Source: Jiella endophytica (GTDB taxonomy: Bacteria > Pseudomonadota > Alphaproteobacteria > Rhizobiales > Rhizobiaceae). From it: DNA of 64,000 bases. The notes under the pieces were generated by a model. That model made no database searches. It saw nothing but the letters and a program-made list of their open reading frames with translations, and was not told the DNA's origin. The stretch is taken from the NCBI RefSeq assembly GCF_004519335.1, contig NZ_SOZD01000001.1, positions 1 through 64,000 on the forward strand, read 5' to 3'. Numbering within the stretch: position 1 is the stretch's first letter; each line of letters begins with the position of its first letter. Positions 21,909-30,363 of this stretch are shown in pieces. The translations under genes and the position numbers were made by a program.

Positions 21909-22715
21909 TCAGGCTTCCGGCTTGACCATCCTTGCCCCGACGCCGGCGCCGGCCGGCACCAGCACCGGCTTCATCACCTTGCGCTCCTTGGCGGCGGACG
22001 CGACGGGAATGCCACGATAGACCTGCTTGACCGCCTCGATCACCACGACGCCGGCAAAGAGCGGCCAGAACTTGCGGCCGATCCGCTCCAGCGCCGGCGC
22101 GAAGCCGACCAGCGAGCGGCGCTCGAAGGGCGGAAACAGCAGCGCCTCGCTCCAGCCATGCGGCGTGAAGCTCACCGATCGCAGGAGCCGGGTCAGCTGA
22201 CCCCGCGACCATGGCCGGCCGGAGCCGAAGGGCGTGTGCTCGAACCTTGCCCAGATGCCGCGCCGGTGCGGCACGACGACGACGAGGCTGCCGCCCGGCG
22301 CCAGCACCCGCCAGGCCTCGGCGAGCAGCGCCTCGGGGCTTTCGGCGAATTCCAGCGCATGGACCATCAGGATGCGGTCGATCGAGGCGTCGCCGAGCGG
22401 CAGGTCCTCGATACCGACGAGCGCGGTCCTCAGCGGTGCGGCGAGCGGCCAGCGCTCGGCGCCCTGCGCCGCCGGCATGAAGGCGAGCGAGCGCTCGCAG
22501 TCGGTGCCGAAGCGCGCCAGATAGGGCGTCGCATAGCCGAGCCCGAGCAGCCGCTCTTCCGAGATCGGCCGCCAGATCGGGATCAGCGCGACCGAAATGG
22601 AGCGGGTCGCCGCCACGCCGAGAGGCGAGGCGTAGAAATTGCACAGATCGATGATGTCGGCATTGGTCGACAGGGCGTCGTCTCCAAAGGTTTCAGCTCG
22701 GGCGCTGCTTCCCAT
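21909..22715 (-). CDS. Class I SAM-dependent methyltransferase (type 11)
   Basis: 268 residues. LGLGYATPYL stands at motif I in a degenerate form, followed by EDLPLGDASIDRILMVHALEF and LLAEAWRVLAPGGSLVVVVPHR (motifs III-IV), typical of Methyltransf_11. The start is MGSSARAETF; the frame is open far upstream but that part overlaps the divergent gloB promoter. Substrate unknown. It is divergent from gloB, a pairing often seen in Rhizobiales from general recollection; no function is inferred from it. Confidence 0.85.
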   Translation of the reverse strand: MGSSARAETFGDDALSTNADIIDLCNFYASPLGVAATRSISVALIPIWRPISEERLLGLGYATPYLARFGTDCERSLAFMPAAQGAERWPLAAPLRTALVGIEDLPLGDASIDRILMVHALEFAESPEALLAEAWRVLAPGGSLVVVVPHRRGIWARFEHTPFGSGRPWSRGQLTRLLRSVSFTPHGWSEALLFPPFERRSLVGFAPALERIGRKFWPLFAGVVVIEAVKQVYRGIPVASAAKERKVMKPVLVPAGAGVGARMVKPEA

Positions 22716-22893
22716 ATAAGACCAAGGTCGGCTGGCTCGAAACCGTCGCATATCAATTTCGGCGCTCGATGCGGTGATCCGCGGACGAGCGGTCTTGTCG
22801 CCGCCCGGCGACGACGTCGAAGCCGCGGCCACCCGGACGCCCCGCCGACAGGCGGGGCCGACATGCGCCCGCAACGCCCAGCCGGAGGGAATC

Positions 22894-23664
22894 ATGGCAT
22901 CCTTCGAGATCAGACAGTTCATGTGCCGGACCGACAATTTCGGCGTCCTCCTGCATGAGAAGGAGACCGGCACGACAATTTCCATCGACGCGCCGGAGGA
23001 GGGGCCGATCCTCGCCGAGCTGGAAAAGGCCGGCTGGACGCTGACCCACATCCTGACCACCCACCACCATGGCGACCATGTCGCGGGCAACGAGGCGCTG
23101 AAGGCCCGTTTCCACGCCGAGATCGTCGGCCCGGAAGAGGAGCGGATGAAGATCCCCGGCATCGATCGTGCGGTCTCGGGCGGCGAGACGATCGACGTCG
23201 GCGGCGTGACCGTCGAGGTGATCTCGACGCCGGGCCACACGCTCGGCGAAGTCTCCTACTATCTGCCGGAGGCGCAGGCGCTGTTTGCCGGTGACGCGCT
23301 TTTCTCGCTCGGCTGCGGCCGGCTGTTCGAGGGCGATCCGGAGATGATGTGGGGCTCGATGCAGCGGCTACGGGTGCTGCCGGGGACGACGATGCTCTAT
23401 TGCGGCCACGAATATACGGCGACGAATGCCAAATGCGCGCTCTCCGTCGACCCGGAGAACCTCACCTTGAGGGAGCGGGCGAAGGAGGTGGACGATCTGC
23501 GGCGAGGCGGCCGGGCGACCTTGCCCGTGCTGCTCGAGCGGGAGAAGAAGACCAATCCGTTCCTGAGGGCCGACGATCCGGGCCTCATGGCCGCGATGGG
23601 GATGGAAGGCGCCGCGCCGGTGGACGTCTTCGCAGCGATCAGAAAGAAGAGGGATCAGTACTGA
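22894..23664 (+). CDS. gloB: Hydroxyacylglutathione hydrolase (glyoxalase II)
   Basis: Hydrolyses S-lactoylglutathione to lactate and glutathione, completing methylglyoxal detoxification. The 256-residue metallo-beta-lactamase-fold product has the metal motif TTHHHGDHVAGN, TPGHTLGEVSYY, FAGDALFSLGCGRLFEG and the YCGHEYT histidine, plus a C-terminal NPFLRADD-type glutathione-binding region. Start MASFEIRQF follows a GGAGGGA site; longer in-frame starts are less likely. Overlaps the next gene by one base (TGATG). Confidence 0.96.
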   Translation: MASFEIRQFMCRTDNFGVLLHEKETGTTISIDAPEEGPILAELEKAGWTLTHILTTHHHGDHVAGNEALKARFHAEIVGPEEERMKIPGIDRAVSGGETIDVGGVTVEVISTPGHTLGEVSYYLPEAQALFAGDALFSLGCGRLFEGDPEMMWGSMQRLRVLPGTTMLYCGHEYTATNAKCALSVDPENLTLRERAKEVDDLRRGGRATLPVLLEREKKTNPFLRADDPGLMAAMGMEGAAPVDVFAAIRKKRDQY

Positions 23665-24116
23665 TGAGTTCAGCCGCGCTCAAGATCGTCAGGAGTCTCG
23701 AAATGAAGCCGCACCCCGAGGGCGGCTGGTATCGCGAGACCTTCCGGGACGAGCGTACCGACAAGGGCGGCCGGTCCTGCTCCACCGCCATCTACTATCT
23801 GCTCGAAGCCGGCGAGACGTCCGAGTGGCACCGGGTCAACGACGCCGCCGAGGTCTGGCACTGGTATGGCGGCGCGCCGCTGGTGATAACCATCTCCGAA
23901 AACGGCCACGATGCCTCCGCCCATCGCCTCGGTCCCGACATCGAGGCCGGGGAGCGGCCGCAATTCGTCGTGCCGGCCGGCTGCTGGCAGACCGCCACCT
24001 CGCTCGGCGAATACACCCTCGTCGGCTGCACGGTGGCACCGGCCTTCGACTTTGCCGGTTTCGAAATGGCCCCGAAGGACTGGCGGCCGACGCCGCGCAA
24101 ACCCGGCGGCAATTGA
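23664..24116 (+). CDS. DUF985-type cupin protein
   Basis: The 150-residue product begins with the family hallmark LKPHPEGGWYRET (here EMKPHPEGGWYRET) and contains TAIYYLLEAG, WHRVNDAAEVWHWYGG and a cupin-like C-terminal half (TLVGCTVAPAFDFAGFE). The metal site is probably built from the WHR and WHWY segments. Function unknown. Translationally coupled to gloB by a TGATG junction. Confidence 0.88.
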   Translation: MSSAALKIVRSLEMKPHPEGGWYRETFRDERTDKGGRSCSTAIYYLLEAGETSEWHRVNDAAEVWHWYGGAPLVITISENGHDASAHRLGPDIEAGERPQFVVPAGCWQTATSLGEYTLVGCTVAPAFDFAGFEMAPKDWRPTPRKPGGN

Positions 24117-24141
24117 GCCCGGCCCTGTCTCGGGGCGGCGG

Positions 24142-25014
24142 TCATGCCGCCCGGCGCGACAGCCTGCGGAACAGCGGCAGGGCGGCGAGCCCTGCGCCGA
24201 GAGTGATGAGAACGGCGGCGGCGGCGATCTCGAAGCGCATCTCCGCCTCGCCGGCCGCCACCAGCACCAGCGTCGACAAGAGCGGCGCGGCATAGCTTGC
24301 CGCGCCGATCAGCTGGATGTCGCCGTGCTTGACGCCGTAGTCCCAGACATAAAAGGCGCCGCCGACCGGGAGGAGGCCGAGCATCAGGACGGCGAGCCAT
24401 TCCGTTGAAGAGCTTGGCCAGACCGTCGTCTCGAAGGCGAGATGGGCGAAAAGCGACAGCACCGCAGTGGCGAGGCAGAAGCCGGTGACGACGTCGCTCG
24501 GAACGTCGCCGAAGCGGCGCGAGAGAAGCGAATAGCTCGACCAGGTGAGGGCGCAGAGAATGGCGAGGCCGTAGCCCACCGCGTATCTCGGGTCGAGCGA
24601 GACGCCGCCGCCCCGCGTGACGATCAGCGCTGCGCCGCAGAGGCCGAGGATCGCGCCGAGGGCGTGGAACCAGCGCAGCCGCTCGCCTGGCAGCGAGGCG
24701 GAGCCGAGAACGATGAGCAGCGGCCAGAGATAGGCGATCAGGCTCGCTTCCGCCGCCGGGGCATTCCTCAGCGCGGCGAAATAGAGCGCGTGATAGCCGA
24801 ACAGCCCGGCGACCCCGACGATCCAGACCGCCGGGCGCTGCCGGAAGACCCCGAGGCCGACGCCGCGAAGCTTCAGCATGACGAGACCGATGAGGCTGGC
24901 GATGGCGAAGCTCATCGCCGCGAGCTGGAAGGGCGGGACGTCGCCGCTGAGCGCGGTGAGCAGCGCCAGCAGCGCCCACATCAGGATGGCGGCAAAGCCG
25001 AGAAGCGTGCCCAT
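24142..25014 (-). CDS. EamA/DMT-superfamily transporter
   Basis: 290 residues with ten hydrophobic helices in two EamA repeats. The first carries the NAPAAEASLIAYLWPLLIVL segment and the second SAASYAAPLLSTLVLV-like (here GAASYAAPLLSTLVLV) helix typical of metabolite or amino-acid exporters such as YddG/YedA. Cargo cannot be assigned. Convergent with the cupin gene (25-base gap). Confidence 0.9.
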   Translation of the reverse strand: MGTLLGFAAILMWALLALLTALSGDVPPFQLAAMSFAIASLIGLVMLKLRGVGLGVFRQRPAVWIVGVAGLFGYHALYFAALRNAPAAEASLIAYLWPLLIVLGSASLPGERLRWFHALGAILGLCGAALIVTRGGGVSLDPRYAVGYGLAILCALTWSSYSLLSRRFGDVPSDVVTGFCLATAVLSLFAHLAFETTVWPSSSTEWLAVLMLGLLPVGGAFYVWDYGVKHGDIQLIGAASYAAPLLSTLVLVAAGEAEMRFEIAAAAVLITLGAGLAALPLFRRLSRRAA

Positions 25015-25068
25015 GTCAGCTCTTGGGTGATGACTGCGATCTGTTCGCCGGCACTGGTCGCTAGCTTA

Positions 25069-25243
25069 CTCCCCTCTGCCCTGCCGGGCATCGCCTCCGC
25101 AAGGGGGAGATCGATCTCGCACCGAGACTCGCGCCTCGTCGTCGGCCTCCGAGCTTGCGCAAGGGGTGTCGATTGAGCGGCGAGCCATCCGCTGCGTGAT
25201 CTCCCCCCTTGCGGGGGAGATGCCGGCAGGCACGGGGGGCGCT
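25069..25243. repeat. Inverted pair of ~45-base palindromic repeats
   Basis: The segment at about 25069-25112 reappears, inverted and slightly diverged, at 25198-25243. Each copy has the core GATCTCCCCC(C)TTGCGG followed by GATGCC and GGCAGG. This is the look of the short palindromic repeats scattered in Rhizobiales genomes. The intervening ~85 bases hold nothing recognisable. Together they lie upstream of the DMT transporter and downstream of the YrhK-like gene. Confidence 0.7.
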
Positions 25244-25261
25244 GGCGCCCGCCTCACGGTC

Positions 25262-25492
25262 TCACGATCCGGCGCCGCGCTTCTCCCGCCTCTCGTAGAG
25301 CGATTTCGCCACTTCGCCGAGGGAGCCGAGAAACATCCCGAACGACCCGACGAGAAACAGCCAGACGCCGAGCGTGTAATAGGCATCGAACATCTTGAAG
25401 AACAGCACCGAGCCGACGACGAAGCAGAAATTGCCGGTGAGGCCGATACCGAGATGGATCCAGGAATAGTCGCGGACCAGCGTTTGCAGCAT
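25262..25492 (-). CDS. YrhK-like small membrane protein
   Basis: 76 residues. WIHLGIGLTGNFCFVVGSVLF and WLFLVGSFGMFLGSLGEVAK-like helices form two membrane segments separated by a short loop, matching the YrhK domain. The start at MLQTLVRDYS is the only well-placed ATG. Function unknown. It lies 50 bases after the MFS gene on the same strand and may be co-transcribed with it. Confidence 0.75.
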   Translation of the reverse strand: MLQTLVRDYSWIHLGIGLTGNFCFVVGSVLFFKMFDAYYTLGVWLFLVGSFGMFLGSLGEVAKSLYERREKRGAGS

Positions 25493-25542
25493 GAGGCGGA
25501 GATTCTCCGGTGATGAGAGGGTGAGCGGTGGTTTCTGGCGCG

Positions 25543-26844
<1,302 letters not shown>

Positions 26845-26851
26845 CGTCGGA

Positions 26852-27250
26852 TCAGTCGAGCGTCTCGGACGGGATCGCCGCGGGGCGGCCGTCGTCGTCG
26901 ATGGCCACCATCACGAAGGTGCCCTCAGTCACCTTCGCCTCGACGCGGGACGTGCGCCGCTGGGTCCAGGCCTCGATGGCGAGGGTAATCGAGGTTCGGC
27001 CGACCTTTTCGATCATCGTGTAGACGCAGAGCGTGTCGCCGATCTTCACCGGTTTCTTGAAGACGAGGGCGTTGATCGCCACCGTCGCGACTCGGCCGCG
27101 GGCCCGTTCGGCGGCGCGGATACCGGCAGCAAGGTCCATCTGCGAGACGACCCAGCCGCCGAAGATGTCGCCATTGGCATTGGCGTCCGCCGGCATCGCC
27201 GGAATGCGAACGGTGAGTTCGCCCCTCGGCTGTTCGTCGCTCTCGTCCAT
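26852..27250 (-). CDS. Acyl-CoA thioesterase, hotdog fold (YciA-like)
   Basis: 132 residues. MPADANANGDIFGGWVVSQMDLAAG is the family signature, with the catalytic Asp in the NGDIFGGW part, followed by VAINALVFKKPVKIGDTL. It hydrolyses acyl-CoA esters to acid and CoA; chain-length preference is not visible. It sits seven bases before the MFS gene on the same strand, so a small operon is likely. Confidence 0.92.
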   Translation of the reverse strand: MDESDEQPRGELTVRIPAMPADANANGDIFGGWVVSQMDLAAGIRAAERARGRVATVAINALVFKKPVKIGDTLCVYTMIEKVGRTSITLAIEAWTQRRTSRVEAKVTEGTFVMVAIDDDGRPAAIPSETLD

Positions 27251-27476
27251 CGCCGCCGTTCCTCTTTCGCGATGCGCAGAATCGGGGAAGGCCCCGATCG
27301 GTCGGCGTCATAGGAAGGCGAGGCGGGCAGGATGGCAAGTCCGCCACCGCCTGCGAATGGCGCCGTGTCGGCCAAGCCGCGCGCCGCCGGGAACAATGTC
27401 CCCCGTGCAATCTCGATTTTGCGGGATTATATCCGGGCAACGCCATGACCTTCACGGCTTCAACGAGGAGACATCG

Positions 27477-28580
27477 ATGTCCGAGACGCAAGCCGCGCCG
27501 ATTCCCGTCACCGTTCTCACGGGCTATCTCGGCTCCGGCAAGACGACGCTGCTCAACCGCATTCTCTCGGAGGACCACGGGCGCAAATATGCCGTCATCG
27601 TCAACGAGTTCGGCGAGATCGGCATCGACAACGACCTCATCGTCGAGAGCGACGAGGAGATCTACGAGATGAACAATGGCTGTGTCTGCTGCACGGTGCG
27701 CGGCGATCTCGTGCGCGTCGTCGAGGGGCTGACGCGTCGCAAGGGCCGCTTCGACGCGATCGTCGTCGAGACCACCGGCCTTGCCGATCCCGTGCCGGTC
27801 GCGCAGACCTTCTTCATGGACGAGGACGTTCGGGCGAAGACCCAGCTCGACGCCGTCGTCGCGCTGGTCGACGCCAAGCACCTGCCGCTGCGGCTGAAGG
27901 ACAGCCGCGAGGCCGAGGACCAGATTGCCTTCGCCGATGTCGTGCTCCTCAACAAGACCGACCTCGTCAGCGCCGATGAACTCGCCGCCGTCGAGGCGAC
28001 GGTTCGGGCGATCAATCCGCATGCCGTCATCCACCGCACGGAGCGGGCCGGCGTCGACCTGAAGAAGGTGCTCGGCCAGAGCGCCTTCGACCTCAAGCGC
28101 GTTCTCGACGACGATCCGGACTTTCTGGAAGAGGCGGCCCATGCCCATGACGATCATGTCTGCGGGCCGGACTGCGACCACGATCATGACCACCATGGCC
28201 ATCATCACGACCACGGGCATCACCATCATGACCATGATCATGCGCACGGCGCCTCGCCGATCCATGACGTGACGGTGACCTCGATTTCCCTGAGGGGCGG
28301 CCCGCTCGATCCGAAGAAGTTCTTCCCCTGGATCCAGGCGCTGACCCAGGAGCAGGGTCCGAACATCCTGCGGCTGAAGGGCATCATCGCCTTCGACGAC
28401 GATCCGGACCGCTATGTCGTTCAGGGCGTCCACATGATCATCGAGGGCGACCACCAGCGGCCCTGGCGGGCCGGCGAGGCAAAACTCAGCCGCCTGGTCT
28501 TTATCGGCCGCAACCTCGACGCCGAAGAACTCGAGGCGGGGTTCGCCGCCTGTGCCGCGAAGGCGAAGGCCCCCGCCTGA
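27477..28580 (+). CDS. CobW/P47K-family GTPase metallochaperone with His-rich loop
   Basis: G3E-family GTPase of 367 residues: P-loop GYLGSGKTTL near residue 20, metal motif NGCVCCTVRGDL (CxCC), NKTD specificity motif, and a CobW C-terminal domain. Between the two domains (about residues 220-257) is an extremely His/Asp-rich loop with a CGPDC pair, suited to zinc or nickel binding. The start follows a GAGGAG site. A weak inverted repeat at 27424-27434 could be a regulator site, but no convincing Zur box is seen. It overlaps the WD40 gene (TGATG). Confidence 0.93.
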   Translation: MSETQAAPIPVTVLTGYLGSGKTTLLNRILSEDHGRKYAVIVNEFGEIGIDNDLIVESDEEIYEMNNGCVCCTVRGDLVRVVEGLTRRKGRFDAIVVETTGLADPVPVAQTFFMDEDVRAKTQLDAVVALVDAKHLPLRLKDSREAEDQIAFADVVLLNKTDLVSADELAAVEATVRAINPHAVIHRTERAGVDLKKVLGQSAFDLKRVLDDDPDFLEEAAHAHDDHVCGPDCDHDHDHHGHHHDHGHHHHDHDHAHGASPIHDVTVTSISLRGGPLDPKKFFPWIQALTQEQGPNILRLKGIIAFDDDPDRYVVQGVHMIIEGDHQRPWRAGEAKLSRLVFIGRNLDAEELEAGFAACAAKAKAPA

Positions 28581-29557
28581 TGCCTTCGATTGCCGCCTAC
28601 GAATTTTCCGATTTCGTCGAAACCGCATGCTTCTTGAACGATCGGCCGGCCTTCGCGCTGGCCGACGGCACGCTGCGCCTGCCGGCCGGCGGCGAGAAGG
28701 CCCTGACGCTGCATGAAGGCGGGCTGCTGTCGGCCGTCTATGACGGTTTCGGCCGGCGGCTCCTCAGCGGCGGCGAGGACGGCCGCGTCGTCGCGACCGC
28801 CGACGGCGAGAGCGCCGAGGAGCTGGCGAGCATCGGCCGCAAGTGGATTTCTGCCGTCGCAGGCGGGCCGAACGGTGCGGTCGGCTTTGCGTCCGGCCGC
28901 AGCGCCTATGTCCTCGCGGCGAAGTCGCCGCTGAAGGAACTGCCTCATCCGCGCACCGTCGAGGGTCTCGCCTTTTCGCCGAAGGGGCTGCGCATCGCGA
29001 CGGCCCACTACGACGGGGCGTCGCTGTTCTTCCCGGCGACCGATGCCGTGCCGACGATGCTCGGCTGGAAGGGCGCCCATCTCGACGCGACCTTCTCCCC
29101 GGACGGCCGCTTCCTCGTCACCGCCATGCAGGAAAACGCCCTTCATGGCTGGCGGGTCGAGGACGGCAAGCACATGCGCATGACCGGCTATCCGTCCAAG
29201 GTGAAGGACTGGTCGTGGTCCGCCAAGGGCAGGTTTCTCGCCACCTCGGGCGCCCCTGCGGCGATCCTCTGGCCGTTCTCCGGCAAGGAGGGACCGATGG
29301 GCAAGGCGCCGCTGGAACTCGGCACGAGAGGCGATTCGATGGTCACTGCCGTCGCCTGCCACCCGGCCGAGGACATGCTGGCGATCGGTTATGCAGACGG
29401 CATGATCCTCGCCGTGCGCTTTGCCGATTCGAAGGAAGCGCTGATCCGCCGCGGCGGCGCCTCGCCGGTCCGCACCATGGCCTGGGACGGCAAGGGCCGG
29501 CTGCTGGCCTTCGGCGCGGAGGACGGCGAGGCCGGCGTTGTCGACATCGCGGGGTGA
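28580..29557 (+). CDS. WD40-repeat protein coupled to CobW
   Basis: 325-residue soluble beta-propeller. Repeats include AFSPKGLRIATAHYDGASLFF, DATFSPDGRFLVTAM, WSAKGRFLATSG and AWDGKGRLLAFGAEDG, about seven blades. No signal peptide, so it is cytoplasmic. It starts inside the cobW stop, and the coupling suggests that the two act together, perhaps as a scaffold for metal delivery; that is inference. Confidence 0.85.
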   Translation: MPSIAAYEFSDFVETACFLNDRPAFALADGTLRLPAGGEKALTLHEGGLLSAVYDGFGRRLLSGGEDGRVVATADGESAEELASIGRKWISAVAGGPNGAVGFASGRSAYVLAAKSPLKELPHPRTVEGLAFSPKGLRIATAHYDGASLFFPATDAVPTMLGWKGAHLDATFSPDGRFLVTAMQENALHGWRVEDGKHMRMTGYPSKVKDWSWSAKGRFLATSGAPAAILWPFSGKEGPMGKAPLELGTRGDSMVTAVACHPAEDMLAIGYADGMILAVRFADSKEALIRRGGASPVRTMAWDGKGRLLAFGAEDGEAGVVDIAG

Positions 29558-29616
29558 GGGGACCGCGCCGGGTTGGTTCGATTGTGGCGACTGCCGGGAT
29601 AAAGGCGATGCTCGAC

Positions 29617-29860
29617 GTCCCTCGCCCTTCGAGGCTCGCCTCGCTTCGCGCGGCTCGCACCTCAGGATGAGGGACTTTGGATAGGCCTTGCGTTTCCTCG
29701 ATTGTCGCAGATGGAGGCTTCCTCCTGATCGTTTTGGCTGGATAGCGCATCTCAAAACAGCAGATCACCGTCGGAGCCGCGTCGGTTGAAAGGCGCACCG
29801 CGCCATAGCCGCACCTCATCCTGAGGCGCGAGCGCAGCGAGCCTCGAAGGGCGAGGGGCG
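29617..29860. repeat. MITE-like element, copy A
   Basis: About 244 bases with terminal inverted repeats of about 45 bases: the left end around CCCTCGCCCTTCGAGGCTCG matches the inverted right end. The interior (about 29740-29810) is nearly identical to copy B. No gene inside. It lies between the convergent WD40 and cco genes, 59 bases after the WD40 stop. Confidence 0.8.
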
Positions 29861-29933
29861 CTCCGCCAATCGCTGCAGTCTCTTTGCTGGCCATCGACAT
29901 TGGGCAGATCTGACGGTTTCAATGGAGCCTGCC

Positions 29934-30179
29934 GTCCCTCGCCCTTCGAGGCTCACCTCGCGTCGCTCGGCTCGCACCTCAGGATTAGGGACTTTGGAGA
30001 CGCCTTGCGTTCCTCGATTGTCGCATATGGGCGCTTCCTCCTGATCGTTTTGGCTGGATAGCGCATCGCATCAAAGCAGCAGATCACCGTCGGAGCCGCG
30101 TCGGTTGAAAGGCGCACCGCGCCACAGTCGCCCCTCATCATGAGGTGCGAGCGGAGCGAGCCTCGAAGGGCGAGGGGCG
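29934..30179. repeat. MITE-like element, copy B
   Basis: About 246 bases, a direct repeat of copy A with scattered substitutions, 73 bases downstream of it. It shares the terminal inverted repeats and the core beginning GATCGTTTTGGCTGGATAGC. It ends 16 bases from the ccoS stop, so cco transcripts run directly into it. No target-site duplication could be made out by eye. Confidence 0.8.
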
Positions 30180-30195
30180 CCGCTGCCATGCGAGA

Positions 30196-30363
30196 TCAGA
30201 GCTCCGATGACCGTTTCGGCCCGTCCTCCTCATCCTCAAGCACCCGCCAGGCGGCACCGTCGATGTCGTCATACTGGCCGCTCTTCAGCGACCAGAGGAA
30301 GGCCAGGAGGCCGAGCAGCCCGAGAAACAGCGCGGCCGGTATGAGGAAGAGGAGGGCGCTCAA
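30196..30363 (-). CDS. ccoS: cbb3 oxidase maturation protein CcoS (TTG start)
   Basis: 55-residue single-pass membrane protein needed with CcoI for active cbb3 oxidase. The start TTG at 30363 overlaps the ccoI stop (TTGA). The product reads SALLFLIPAALFLGLLGLLA, then FLWSLKSGQYDDIDGAAWRV, which is the CcoS signature (W-x-x-x-xGQ(F/Y)DD), and an acidic tail. No ATG start is available. Confidence 0.92.
   Translation of the reverse strand: MSALLFLIPAALFLGLLGLLAFLWSLKSGQYDDIDGAAWRVLEDEEDGPKRSSEL

Noticed and set aside
27424-27434. Zur box before the CobW gene
   Set aside because: The dyad GGAT-TAT-ATCC is short and does not match the usual Zur consensus.
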